Origin: Lentisphaerota bacterium
GTDB lineage: Bacteria; Verrucomicrobiota; Lentisphaeria; Victivallales; Victivallaceae
Reading direction: 5' to 3'
NCBI GenBank assembly: GCA_015061605.1
Contig: SUWH01000002.1
Coordinates: 1 to 64,000 of the forward strand
Length of the DNA: 64,000 bases
Part shown: positions 53,490 to 62,424 of the stretch, one piece after another
How the letters are laid out: each line of letters opens with the position of its first letter
Position numbering within the stretch: position 1 is the stretch's first letter
Translations under genes and position numbers: made by a program
Notes under the pieces: generated by a model
Databases searched by the model: none
The model's input: only the letters and a program-made list of their open reading frames with translations
What the model was told of the DNA's origin: nothing

Positions 53490-54897
53490 GTGCCGCAAGA
53501 ATACGCAGTGCGGTATCGCGGGGAGAATCTTCCGGGGCAGGGGTTATTTTCAGAGCTGCCGCTTGTTGGAACACCGCTTTTCTGGCGGCGTTGGAACGGA
53601 TGAATTCCGCTTCCGGATCAGCGGCATTGCTCAAAAACGGCGGCAGACCGCCGGCGACTACCCGTTGCCACGCCACTTTATCAGGCACATCAATCCAGAT
53701 GACACTTCCCAGACCGGACAAAATTTCCGGCGTAACAAAGCTGTTGGATAACGCTCCGCCGCCGAGCGCCGTTACCTGCGCTCCGGGACGGCGGCTGATC
53801 TCCAGTAACGCATCTGCTTCCAGACGGCGGAACTCTGTTTCTCCGAGGGTACGGTAGATCTCTCTGACCGTTTTCTCCTTTGCTTCGGGGAAACGCTTCT
53901 GCCACAATTTGAACAATTCATCATCGCTGTCGATAAATTCTGCCGCCAGCAATTCCGCCAGCGCTTTGCCCGATACACTCTTTCCGCAATGTTTTATTCC
54001 GCATACAGCCAATCGTGCCGGACGGGGTTTTTTGTACCCGAGCCACGCCCCGCGCAGAAGTTTGCCCCGGGTGAAAAGTTCTTCAAAACGATCGAAATCA
54101 CCCTTCTCTATGGTCGATTTGAACTCTTTGAATCGGTATTCAAAACGTTCCAGCGCCGCCAGTATCGCCGGTGCGTTGCTTTCCATGATGCCGCGCCACA
54201 TCGCCGGATTGCTTGAAGCGATACGGGTCGTATCCCGGAATCCGGTGGCACATCCGGCAAAGTGCTGACGTTGATATTCCGGAGTGGGAGCTTCAAGTAT
54301 GCTCAAAGTCATCGCTGAAGCCAGCAGATGCAGCACATGACTGGTATCGGCAACCAGATCATCATGGTTTTTTGCGGTGATGCGTTCCACCCGGGCGGCA
54401 CCGGCGGCAAGCCACATGTCGCGGCAGAGATTTACATCATTTTCATCGGCATTTTCCGGCGGGACGATGAATATGTCGGCGTTGCAGTAAAGTTCGGCAA
54501 AGGAGGCTTCACAGCCACTTTTTTCAGTCCCTGCCATGGGGTGACTGCCGATAAAACGCAATTGCGGAAACTTTGCCGCCGCACGGCAGATGTCCTGTTT
54601 GACACTGCCGATATCGGTGACAACGGCAGTGTCAGGAAGATATTGCTGACACATCGGGAGCATTTCTATTGCTGATTCGACCGGCAGGCAGAGTACTGCA
54701 ATGTCGGCATGTTTCAGCAGCTCCGGCAGTTCAGAGTAGACGGTATCGACCGCTCCTGACTCAACTGCCCATTTCCGGGTTTCCCCGCGCCGTGCCCATG
54801 CCGAAACTTTATAGTGCGGATCGCGTTTCAACGCTTTGGCCAGGGAACCGCCCAGCAATCCGAGTCCGGCGATTGCAACATTTATTTTTTTATCCAT
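53473..54897 (-). CDS. Prephenate dehydrogenase - shikimate kinase fusion
   Basis: The 474-residue protein joins two aromatic-amino-acid enzymes. Residues 1-285 are TyrA-like: NAD-binding GLGLLGGS (11-18), VTDIGSVKQ, GSHPMAGTEKSG and the histidine in DTSHVLHLLAS. Residues 295-474 are shikimate-kinase-like: P-loop CGIKHCGKS (299-306+), EFIDSDDELF with the substrate aspartate, GETEFRRLEADAL and TALGGGAL. It would serve tyrosine synthesis at one end and shikimate 3-phosphate formation at the other. No internal start or stop separates them. Other aro genes are absent here. Confidence 0.88.
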   Translation of the reverse strand: MDKKINVAIAGLGLLGGSLAKALKRDPHYKVSAWARRGETRKWAVESGAVDTVYSELPELLKHADIAVLCLPVESAIEMLPMCQQYLPDTAVVTDIGSVKQDICRAAAKFPQLRFIGSHPMAGTEKSGCEASFAELYCNADIFIVPPENADENDVNLCRDMWLAAGAARVERITAKNHDDLVADTSHVLHLLASAMTLSILEAPTPEYQRQHFAGCATGFRDTTRIASSNPAMWRGIMESNAPAILAALERFEYRFKEFKSTIEKGDFDRFEELFTRGKLLRGAWLGYKKPRPARLAVCGIKHCGKSVSGKALAELLAAEFIDSDDELFKLWQKRFPEAKEKTVREIYRTLGETEFRRLEADALLEISRRPGAQVTALGGGALSNSFVTPEILSGLGSVIWIDVPDKVAWQRVVAGGLPPFLSNAADPEAEFIRSNAARKAVFQQAAALKITPAPEDSPRDTALRILAALENMP

Positions 54898-54913
54898 AAT
54901 AATTTTCCAGTTG

Positions 54914-56554
54914 CTAAATTGATGGTGACCACAGGGTATAGGTTTCGCCCATGTAATCGCATTGGGCGACGGGCCAATAATTGTCCGGATATACCGGAAT
55001 ACTGCTTAATATTACCGGTTTATGTTCTTTTACAAACTGCATGACTTTTTCATCATAGTCCGGATAAAGTTCTTTGCCCATATTGATGAATTGCGGATGG
55101 CGGAATCCGGCATCCGGCAGAATTATGCTCCACAAGCCATCTTTGGTGTAGTTCACAACTCCGCGTTTTTTTATTGATTCCGGGAGCTGGTCAAAGCTGC
55201 TGCGCATATAGTTTATCACTCCGTTTTCTCCCCGGGGCAATTTTATACCGCGCAATCCGGGAATATCAGATACATGACGGCGTGAAACTTCTTTCAAACG
55301 TGTAACACCGCCGTAAATCCGGGGAAGAGCACAGATGACATATTGAAACAAACATAGAACCGTCAGGATTTTTGCCAGTTTTTTTCTGCTCCCGTTATAT
55401 TGCCATAACGCCCTGATGCTTAAAACGAAAAAGCCGAAAAACGGTACTCCGCCCCAGAAGAGATGCCGGACGCACGGTACCGGATAGTATTGATGCCATG
55501 AGCCGAATGCAAATATTGCCAAGGCGCACATCATTACATAATACTTTTTTTTCTCCGGTTGGTGAACTGCGGTACAGGTCGCTTTGTACCACCAGTATAA
55601 TGCAAAGAGCGGTAATGTCGCAAATATTGAATCAGAGAACCCATTGTCGGTTATAAAAGGCATGAGAGATTCTGCGAGATAGCCCCATGCGCCTCCGCTT
55701 TCACTCCCGCCGCCGCGGCCTCTGCTTCTGACAAAGCCTGAAACATAGGTGAAACATTGCAGTATGAAATCATCCCAGGCATTACAGCAATACAGCAGTA
55801 ATGCAGTTGCTCCAAGAACTGCCGAAAATGTTATTGTCGCGGAGGAGAGATCAAAGGTGAATTTTTTCCAGCTGCGCTTCTGCACCGGTTCCAGCATGGT
55901 GTCGAAAAATAATGAACCGGATATAGCAAGATAACATACCACTCCCACCGGGTGACGGGAAAGGAATGCCAACCCGGTGAAAATACCGGATAATGCAAGA
56001 TACAGCCGGTTCTGGCCGGACAAATGTTTCAACAACAGCCATAATGCTGCCAGGGAGAAAAACAGCGCAAAAACACTGCTCCAGGCATGAAAAGTCACCA
56101 TTTGATCCGGCATTAATGAAAAATAGATCAGCAGCAGGAAGTTGCGCCAGCGGGCAGTTAAAAACCGTTCCCATATAATATCCAACAGGACCGCACTCCC
56201 GGCATAGAACAATACGGAAAAATATTTCATCACCAACAGTTCATGACCGCCGAGATACAAAGATAAACCTTGCAGAACCGGGGAGAGAAAGCCGTATTGA
56301 CAGAAAACATCGCGGAATACCATCCCGCCGGATGCCACCCGCAGCGCCGGAATAAACATTATCCCGTCATGGTGAAGATCCAGTCCCAACGGGACAAATG
56401 TGCCAAAATATAATACGACCAGTATAAAGATAAGGGTGCGGCGCAAAAACGGATACCATTTCAGTTTCAGACCGGAGCGTTTGAAAATTGTTCCGGATGA
56501 AAGCTGTTGATCAACTTGTATTTCCGGGGACAACTCACTGTTGATTTGCGGCAT
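54914..56554 (-). CDS. GT39-like (GT-C) membrane glycosyltransferase
   Basis: The 546-residue protein has about ten membrane helices. After the first it shows LDLHHDGIMFIPALRVASGG and FRDVFCQYGF, the acidic loop motif and follow-on segment common in GT39-like membrane proteins of bacteria. The C-terminal 130 residues are periplasmic. I chose the ATG at 56554, which shortens overlap with plsX to 20 bp; the frame runs to 56614, and no start has a clear ribosome binding site. It is downstream of rpmF-plsX; the donor and acceptor are unknown. Confidence 0.65.
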   Translation of the reverse strand: MPQINSELSPEIQVDQQLSSGTIFKRSGLKLKWYPFLRRTLIFILVVLYFGTFVPLGLDLHHDGIMFIPALRVASGGMVFRDVFCQYGFLSPVLQGLSLYLGGHELLVMKYFSVLFYAGSAVLLDIIWERFLTARWRNFLLLIYFSLMPDQMVTFHAWSSVFALFFSLAALWLLLKHLSGQNRLYLALSGIFTGLAFLSRHPVGVVCYLAISGSLFFDTMLEPVQKRSWKKFTFDLSSATITFSAVLGATALLLYCCNAWDDFILQCFTYVSGFVRSRGRGGGSESGGAWGYLAESLMPFITDNGFSDSIFATLPLFALYWWYKATCTAVHQPEKKKYYVMMCALAIFAFGSWHQYYPVPCVRHLFWGGVPFFGFFVLSIRALWQYNGSRKKLAKILTVLCLFQYVICALPRIYGGVTRLKEVSRRHVSDIPGLRGIKLPRGENGVINYMRSSFDQLPESIKKRGVVNYTKDGLWSIILPDAGFRHPQFINMGKELYPDYDEKVMQFVKEHKPVILSSIPVYPDNYWPVAQCDYMGETYTLWSPSI

Positions 56555-57584
56555 TTTCAGGAGGGAACTTCTGGAGTTTTGCCACATCACCGGCGGCTTC
56601 GATTGCATTGACAATGCGCTGATTCAAACCGAATTTTACACATTCCGCTGAAACGCGGATCGCATTGCGGACGGCAGTCGGGTTTGAACCGCCGTGTCCG
56701 ATGATACAGATACCGTTGATGCCGAGCAGGGGGGCTCCGCCGATGACATCCGAGGCTCCGAAAGATTTCAATTCGACAAACGCATTTTTTGCCAGGACCG
56801 CGCCCACCAGACGGACCGCATTTTTGGTCATCACTTTTTTCAACCAGTGGACAGTGGCACGTGCCAGACCTTCAGCGCCTTTGAGCATGACGTTTCCGGC
56901 AAAACCATCGGAAACGACCACATCTACCCCGCCTTCAAAGGCAGCGTCCGCTTCAACATTGCCGATAAAATTGATCGGGAGCTGTTCCAACCGTTTAAAG
57001 GTCTCTTTGGTGAGGTCATTGCCTTTGATGTCTTCGCCGCCGACACTGAGCAGACCGACCCGCGGCCTTTCGCGGCGGTAGAGGTATTGGGCATAAATGT
57101 TGCCCATCAGAGCGAATTGAGTGAGGTTGAGGGGGGTGCAATCCGGATTTGCTCCGGCATCCATCAGGAGGAAACGTCCCTCTTTGCTGGGCATGCTTGC
57201 CGCCAATGCGGGACGGTCGATCCCGGGAAGTGTCCGGACAAGGACTTTGGTCGCGGCAACCGTTGCACCGGTATGACCGGGGGTCGCCATGGCATCGATC
57301 TTTTTTTCTTTGAGCAGTTTTGCCAGAGCGGTTATGGATGAATCCCGTTTGCTCCGGAGCGAAACGGCAGATTGTTCGGACATTTCACAAACGGTCGGGG
57401 CATGGACCAGTTCGATACGGTCATGTCCGGTGAGACCGTATTTTTCCAGATAGAATTCCACGCGTTCTTTGTGACCGGCAAGGACAACTTCGATATCCGG
57501 AAAATCAACGAGCGCCTGTGCCAGACCTTCGATCACGACACCGGGGGCGAAATCTCCTCCCATTGCATCTACGCCGATTTTCAT
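56535..57584 (-). CDS. plsX: Phosphate acyltransferase PlsX
   Basis: The 349-residue protein is typical PlsX: VDAMGGDFAPGVVIEGLAQAL at the N-terminus, the conserved MATPGHTGATVAATK and NVEADAAFEGGVDVVVSDGFAGNV segments, and GGAPLLGINGICIIGHGGSN. It converts acyl-ACP to acyl-phosphate for phospholipid synthesis. It follows rpmF, the common rpmF-plsX order. fabD is 2.3 kb upstream but separated by other genes. Confidence 0.95.
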   Translation of the reverse strand: MKIGVDAMGGDFAPGVVIEGLAQALVDFPDIEVVLAGHKERVEFYLEKYGLTGHDRIELVHAPTVCEMSEQSAVSLRSKRDSSITALAKLLKEKKIDAMATPGHTGATVAATKVLVRTLPGIDRPALAASMPSKEGRFLLMDAGANPDCTPLNLTQFALMGNIYAQYLYRRERPRVGLLSVGGEDIKGNDLTKETFKRLEQLPINFIGNVEADAAFEGGVDVVVSDGFAGNVMLKGAEGLARATVHWLKKVMTKNAVRLVGAVLAKNAFVELKSFGASDVIGGAPLLGINGICIIGHGGSNPTAVRNAIRVSAECVKFGLNQRIVNAIEAAGDVAKLQKFPPENAANQQ

Positions 57585-57635
57585 AGCAGTGCGCTCTTTT
57601 CTGATTTTGTTGTCAGGCAGACACTCTGCCGAAAC

Positions 57636-57815
57636 TTACGCTTCGGTAGAGATGACCTGTTTGCCGTTGTACTGTCCACAGGCGGTGCAGACACGATGGG
57701 GCATGACCGGGGCCTTGCAGCTCGGGCAGAAAGTGGCGGCAACGCCTTCATAACGGTTGGCGGCCTTGCGCTGACGGCGCTGCATGCGGGAAGTTTTACG
57801 TTTTGGTACAGCCAT
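57636..57815 (-). CDS. rpmF: 50S ribosomal protein L32
   Basis: A 59-residue protein with the L32 N-terminus MAVPKRKTSRMQRRQRKAAN and a zinc ribbon (CPSC at 30-33, CTAC at 43-46). AAGGAG precedes the ATG and the promoter is at 57880-57907. It stands 51 bp before plsX in the common order. Confidence 0.95.
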   Translation of the reverse strand: MAVPKRKTSRMQRRQRKAANRYEGVAATFCPSCKAPVMPHRVCTACGQYNGKQVISTEA

Positions 57816-57879
57816 TTTTAAACTCCTTATACTATTTAATCGTATTTATTACACAAAAATTCAAACTTGCAATCTCTAT

Positions 57880-57907
57880 AATATAGCACATGGCGTATGT
57901 TTTTCAA
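57880..57907 (-). promoter_or_regulatory. Promoter of rpmF-plsX
   Basis: TTGAAA (57902-57907), 16-bp spacer, TATATT followed by AT on the minus strand. Confidence 0.7.
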
Positions 57908-58318
57908 GTCTGATTGCAAAAACTTTTCAATTATTTACACAGCTGTCCCATAAAATAAGAAAAACATCTGCTCTCTCAAGTTTTTCAGCGAAAGAAAATT
58001 GAATTTTGAAAAAGTGATTTTGGCAGATTTTGTTTTGCACGGGCAAAACGTGCGTGCCGTCAGGCCGCACCACCATTTTACGCCGTGTTTAAACAACGAA
58101 TGATTCAATCGGCGGATGGATCGTGCGGCAATGTCGTGTTTTGCAAGCAAGAAGAGCGGGGATCCGTCTTCGCCGAGGCTCCGCCGGGACAAGGCATACT
58201 TGTATCCTCTTCGCTTGTCACGGCGAAATGCAATGGAGCCGGACGAGGCGAGCGCAGCAAGGCGCGAGATTGGCCGCGAGACGCCGCCGTCCGTTGTTTT
58301 TTGTGAGATGTCTGTGAA
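57908..58318. other. Intergenic region without a gene; contains repeat copy C
   Basis: No credible gene is seen. The left part is AT-rich; from about 58020 the sequence turns GC-rich with short inverted repeats (for example TTTTGCACGG and its partner near 58033) and holds the repeat at 58136-58200. Open frames here run through repeat sequence on several strands. Confidence 0.6.
58136..58200. repeat. Dispersed repeat copy C, related to 6531-6597
   Basis: TGTTTTGCAAGC, an AGAAG-containing block, GGGGATCCGTCTTCG and CTCCGCC, GACAAGGC, TACT recur in the same order and spacing as in copy A at 6531-6597, more than 51 kb away. Similarity continues weakly to about 58270 (GGCGAGCGCAGCAAGGCGCG). Confidence 0.75.
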
Positions 58319-59068
58319 TTATTTGCCGGAGAAACTTTCCGCACGCGCTTTGAGCCTGGCGGCGCGGTTGCTGGTGACGGCATCGACTCCGAGGCGGATG
58401 AAGTGATCGGCCTGATAGGGATTGTCGATGGTCCAGACGGCATAGATCATTCCGGCATCGTGGACAGCCTTGATGAGTTCGGCATCAGTTTCCGGATTGG
58501 CATTGGCATCAATACCGTCAACTCCCAATTCTTTGAGTTTGGCGACCAGTTCAGCCGGAGTCACTCTGCCGTAATCGCGGATGAGGCTGTTGAGCCACAG
58601 GGCGCGGCACCGGGGCATGGCAAGTTTCATCTCTTTGATCATCGCTTCAGAGAACGAGATGAAAACGATCTGTTTAAAGTCAACTCCGGAGGCTTCGACC
58701 ACCGCTTTGACCGCCGGAACGAGTGCCAAATCGGAACCTTTGAGTTCGATATAATATTCGCGGTCTTTGCCCAGAAATTGGAAAGTTTCGCTCAAAAGCG
58801 GAATCTTTTCATCGGGATAAATCTCTTCCAGTGCGCCGGAGATATGGATCTGCTGAAGTTCATCATAAGATGATCCTTCCACCGGCAGAAATGCGCTTCC
58901 GGTACGCAATGTATTGGAGTCGTGGCAGACCACGACCTTGCCGTCGGTGGTCAGATGAACATCGCATTCCATGCCGTCAGTTTTGCGTTCCATTGAAAGT
59001 TTGAATGCCGCAAGGCTGTTTTCCGGAGCATCGATCGATTCGCCGCGGTGAGAGATCCATTTAACCAT
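58319..59068 (-). CDS. Glycerophosphodiester phosphodiesterase
   Basis: The 249-residue protein has the GDPD signature: SHRGESIDAPENSLAAF, the metal glutamate and aspartate in ECDVHLTTDGKVVVCHD, YIELKG and the C-terminal VWTIDNPYQ. It lacks a signal peptide, so it is probably cytoplasmic (UgpQ-like), releasing glycerol 3-phosphate from deacylated lipids. Its start overlaps the end of the upstream kinase-like gene by 8 bp. Confidence 0.9.
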   Translation of the reverse strand: MVKWISHRGESIDAPENSLAAFKLSMERKTDGMECDVHLTTDGKVVVCHDSNTLRTGSAFLPVEGSSYDELQQIHISGALEEIYPDEKIPLLSETFQFLGKDREYYIELKGSDLALVPAVKAVVEASGVDFKQIVFISFSEAMIKEMKLAMPRCRALWLNSLIRDYGRVTPAELVAKLKELGVDGIDANANPETDAELIKAVHDAGMIYAVWTIDNPYQADHFIRLGVDAVTSNRAARLKARAESFSGK

Positions 59069-59792
59069 TTTTTTTCAACTCCTCAAGATAGATTTGACGT
59101 AACCCGGTTTCGATGCCGGGAGGAAATTTCAACATGGAAAGAAAACAATCCACATCCTTTTTCTGCAATTTTTTTCGTTTGTAAAACGGTACTTTGCGGC
59201 AGGTCGCGAGGTCGATCCACACCACCTGCAGCTGTCCGTTTGCCGGATCCGGATCGAGTATGTAAAGTTCATTGCGCGGGGTGAAGCCGCCGTGAACGAA
59301 ATTATTTTTATGCAGTTTTGCCAGCCAACACAAATTTTTTTTTGCAAACTCCTGTGCCAAATCAAGGGAATTTTTCAGTTTTCCTCCGGGGCAGAAGTCA
59401 TCGCCGTCACCATCGCATTGAACCATTTCAGTGACAAAAACGCTGTCCAGCAATCTTGCTCCGCACCGGTTTTCCGCCGCAGCAAGAACCTTGGCACACG
59501 GAATACCGAGATCCTCAACATTTTTGTATCCCTTCCACTCTCTGAATGCCAGAGAAGGACGGAAGAGATAGCGGAAAAAACGTTTTTCCCGGTAATACTT
59601 CCACACGACCTGATAATTATCTTTCTCCGGGATAACTCCGGGTGGGACGGTGTAACGCACCACCACTTTGTGGCGGGTCTGCCACAGCTTTTCGTCGGCA
59701 TCGTGTTCCGGATCAAGATTTTTCAGACAGTCAAAAACAGCTTGGAAGCCGTCGGAAATTTTTTCCTGACTGTGACAGTACGGGAGGAACAT
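59061..59792 (-). CDS. Kdo/WaaP/InaA-like lipopolysaccharide kinase family protein
   Basis: The 243-residue protein has an atypical kinase fold: VVRYTVPPG, VWKYYREKRFFRYLF with the lysine, the helix C region, LAKLHKNNFVHGGFTPRNEL as catalytic loop and VVWIDLATC as the metal site. The expected catalytic aspartate of HxD is glycine (HGGFTPRN), so either the family uses a variant loop or activity is lost. Relatives phosphorylate heptose or Kdo of lipopolysaccharide. It lies between fabD (15 bp upstream) and the GDPD gene in one operon. Confidence 0.72.
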   Translation of the reverse strand: MFLPYCHSQEKISDGFQAVFDCLKNLDPEHDADEKLWQTRHKVVVRYTVPPGVIPEKDNYQVVWKYYREKRFFRYLFRPSLAFREWKGYKNVEDLGIPCAKVLAAAENRCGARLLDSVFVTEMVQCDGDGDDFCPGGKLKNSLDLAQEFAKKNLCWLAKLHKNNFVHGGFTPRNELYILDPDPANGQLQVVWIDLATCRKVPFYKRKKLQKKDVDCFLSMLKFPPGIETGLRQIYLEELKKNG

Positions 59793-59807
59793 GGAACGGG
59801 TCCTGCT

Positions 59808-60722
59808 TCAGAAATTCAGTGCATCCAGCGCGGAGGCGGAATTGACATTGAATGTCGCAACTTCCGGTATGGCGCGGCTGCAGAGTTTGGTCAGCACATT
59901 GCCGGGGCCGAATTCGATCATCGTATCGCCGCCGGAAGCGACCATCGCCTGAACACATTCATGCCAGCGCACGGAGGAGGCAACCTGATTTGCCAGAGCG
60001 GATTTCAATTCCTCAATGTCAGCGGCGGGGGCGGCGGTGAAGTTGTGATATGCCGGTATGGCGGGCATGTTGATTTCAGTTTCAGCCAGGACCGCTTTGA
60101 GTTTTTCTCCGGCTTCCGCCATCAGACGGGAGTGGAAGGCTCCGGCGACATTGAGTTCGATAGCTTTGCGGATGCCACGCTCTTTGAGCATGGCGCAGGC
60201 GGCGGAAACTTTCTCTTTTTCGCCGGAAATGACGATCTGGGCGGGACTGTTGAAGTTGGCGACATCGATGTCGCATTCATTGCAGACTTCACGGATGATC
60301 TCCAAGTCGCCGTTGATGATCGAAGCCATGCCGCCGCAGGTGGCGTTGCAGGCATCGTCCATAAGTTCGGCGCGTTTTGCAAGCAGTTTCAATCCGGTGA
60401 CAAAATCAAAGGCGCAGGCGGCATAGAGCGCGCCGTATTCGCCCAGACTCAAACCGGCACATCCGACCGGTTCGATGCCGGGGAATTTCTCTTTGAAAGC
60501 CGCCAGAGCCGCACAGCTCATGGTGTAGATGGCGACCTGACAGTAGCGGGTCTGGGTGAGTTTTTCTTCCGGACCGTCGAAGATGATCGAACTCAAGCTG
60601 TAACCGAGTTCCGCATCGGCGGTTTTGAAGATTTCAGCGGCGGCGGCAGAAGTTTCCGCCAGATCTCTGCCCATGCCGACGCACTGGGCGCCCTGTCCGG
60701 AAAAAACAAAAAACGGTTTCAT
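59808..60722 (-). CDS. fabD: Malonyl-CoA-ACP transacylase
   Basis: The 304-residue protein has FSGQGAQCVGMGRDL, the nucleophile elbow GLSLGEYGAL (usually GHSLGE), the arginine in QxR-type VSAACAMLKER region and the catalytic histidine in VAGAFHSRLM. It loads malonyl groups on acyl carrier protein. It follows the SEL1 lipoprotein gene by 25 bp and precedes the kinase-like gene by 15 bp. Confidence 0.93.
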   Translation of the reverse strand: MKPFFVFSGQGAQCVGMGRDLAETSAAAAEIFKTADAELGYSLSSIIFDGPEEKLTQTRYCQVAIYTMSCAALAAFKEKFPGIEPVGCAGLSLGEYGALYAACAFDFVTGLKLLAKRAELMDDACNATCGGMASIINGDLEIIREVCNECDIDVANFNSPAQIVISGEKEKVSAACAMLKERGIRKAIELNVAGAFHSRLMAEAGEKLKAVLAETEINMPAIPAYHNFTAAPAADIEELKSALANQVASSVRWHECVQAMVASGGDTMIEFGPGNVLTKLCSRAIPEVATFNVNSASALDALNF

Positions 60723-60747
60723 TTTTAAATTTCCTGAATATATATGT

Positions 60748-61053
60748 TTAGTTTACTGATTTTGACGATTTTTCTGAAGCGAGTTTATTCAACAGTTCAC
60801 TTGCTTCGATACTGCCGTTGGCAGCGGCAAGTTTCAATACTCTGATTGCTTCGGCGCGATCGGCTGGAACTCCATCTCCGGCAAGACAGCATTCGGCATA
60901 ATAATATTGCGCGTAAAGGTTGCCCTCTTCAGCGGCCATTTTCAGCCATTTGGCAGCTTCAGCATCTCCGTTTGTATCGGGAAGCTCCGGCGTACTGCTG
61001 CAACCGCATAATACTGCGGCAATTACCGTGCCGATAATGGATTTTACAAACAT
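60748..61053 (-). CDS. Small SEL1-repeat lipoprotein
   Basis: The 101-residue protein has a signal with a lipobox-like LCGC (Cys at about 18). About two SEL1 repeats follow (AKWLKMAAEEGNLYAQYYYAEC and an AIRVLKLAAANGSIEASELL unit), which form an alpha-helical protein-binding scaffold. It would be anchored in the envelope. Its role is unknown; it heads the fabD operon with its own promoter. Confidence 0.75.
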   Translation of the reverse strand: MFVKSIIGTVIAAVLCGCSSTPELPDTNGDAEAAKWLKMAAEEGNLYAQYYYAECCLAGDGVPADRAEAIRVLKLAAANGSIEASELLNKLASEKSSKSVN

Positions 61054-61085
61054 AACAACTCCAAATGGTTAATTGTCTTCTGTTT

Positions 61086-61114
61086 AATATATCGCTTTTT
61101 TGCTGTTTTGTCAA
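61086..61114 (-). promoter_or_regulatory. Promoter of the SEL1-fabD-kinase-GDPD operon
   Basis: TTGACA (61109-61114), 17-bp spacer, TATATT on the minus strand, 33 bp before the SEL1 gene start. Confidence 0.75.
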
Positions 61115-61123
61115 GATTACGGA

Positions 61124-62422
61124 TCAGGGTTCGTAATAGTCGTCATGCTTGGCAATGACCGCCGGAGACAGCAGCAGAAGCAGATAGAAAAATACCATCA
61201 TAATGAAACAGAACATGAACATGAAGTTGTAACAGCTCATGTTTATACCGAAAAATTTCCAGTCCGGCATCAGTACGCCTGCCGCCAGAACCAGCGTTGT
61301 TCCGAGTCTGCCGATCGCCGCTCCCATATTGGTAAAGGTTTGGCAGAATGCCATTCCCATGATCTTGTTGCCCGGTTTGGCGGCGGCGAGCATTTCCGTG
61401 GAATTGAGACAGGAGAAAAATGCTCCGCCGGTTCCCAGACACCAGAACAGTATGGTGATGATGATGTGACTGTACGGTGTCGCCGGATGGACCATCGTCA
61501 ACACTCCCAGAACTGCAACATAGACAGAGTGGGTCAATATCTGGAAGTAACGGTGCCCGATGCGGTTCATCAGTTTCCCGGAAGCGGCGTAACCGCAAAC
61601 CATACCTACCATGTAAAGTGAAGTCGAGGTCATGACGGCTTCAGCAGAAAAGTTGAGCCGGGTTTTGATGTAGATGACCGCCAGCGGCATGATGGAGGCG
61701 GTGGCGATGTTGAAAAAGCAGGAATAAAAGGAAAATCCGACCAGCGGCGCGTTGTGTACGGAGATATTGAGCGATTTTTTTATGTCGAGTTTGTTTTGTT
61801 TCACTTCCGGATTGTCCGGCATTTTGTCCATACATATCTTTCTGCCGAGCATACAGAGTCCGGCGACGGCGATGATGATCTGCATGGTATGAATCGCCGG
61901 AGCGGTACCGAGGATCTTGCCGATCAGGTAAAGTATACACGCATTGATAAGAATATAGCTGAAGCGCATTATACCGAAAAATCCGCCGCGTTCATCCGGT
62001 GCAAGGATCATATCCAGCATCGGATACCACGCAACCGAATATGGTGCACGCAGCAGGCAGTAGATTATACATCCGGCAATGACCAGATACTTTGCATATT
62101 CTATTGGTACGATGCTGGGAGCCGCCGCCATCAGCAAAAATGCTCCTGCCGAACCGAAAACCGCGGTCGAATAGGATGCACGCAATCCTGTTTTGCTGAT
62201 GATCCCGGCGCAGATGATATTCATGAAAATCCCGCATATCGCGCTGATGGCGGTAGAAAACATGGAAAATGATTCATCACCTCCCAGTGTTATCAAGTAG
62301 AGGATGATCATTGAATTACTGTCGAGCAATTGTTCTGAAACGCAGCCGAACCACGCCGACAGGATCGCGGTGCGCTGAAATTTTTTGCGCTGTTGCGGGG
62401 AATATTGTTCTGCTGCGGACAT
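61124..62422 (-). CDS. Major facilitator superfamily transporter
   Basis: The 432-residue protein has about twelve membrane helices in two halves with a cytoplasmic loop after the sixth (near residue 200). The segment DMILAPDERGGFFGIMR resembles the conserved MFS loop 2-3 type motif in position and charge. No substrate can be assigned. The ATG at 62422 follows GGGAGAAAA; a TTG two codons earlier overlaps the previous stop. It follows the 174-residue unknown protein. Confidence 0.8.
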   Translation of the reverse strand: MSAAEQYSPQQRKKFQRTAILSAWFGCVSEQLLDSNSMIILYLITLGGDESFSMFSTAISAICGIFMNIICAGIISKTGLRASYSTAVFGSAGAFLLMAAAPSIVPIEYAKYLVIAGCIIYCLLRAPYSVAWYPMLDMILAPDERGGFFGIMRFSYILINACILYLIGKILGTAPAIHTMQIIIAVAGLCMLGRKICMDKMPDNPEVKQNKLDIKKSLNISVHNAPLVGFSFYSCFFNIATASIMPLAVIYIKTRLNFSAEAVMTSTSLYMVGMVCGYAASGKLMNRIGHRYFQILTHSVYVAVLGVLTMVHPATPYSHIIITILFWCLGTGGAFFSCLNSTEMLAAAKPGNKIMGMAFCQTFTNMGAAIGRLGTTLVLAAGVLMPDWKFFGINMSCYNFMFMFCFIMMVFFYLLLLLSPAVIAKHDDYYEP

Positions 62423-62424
62423 GA

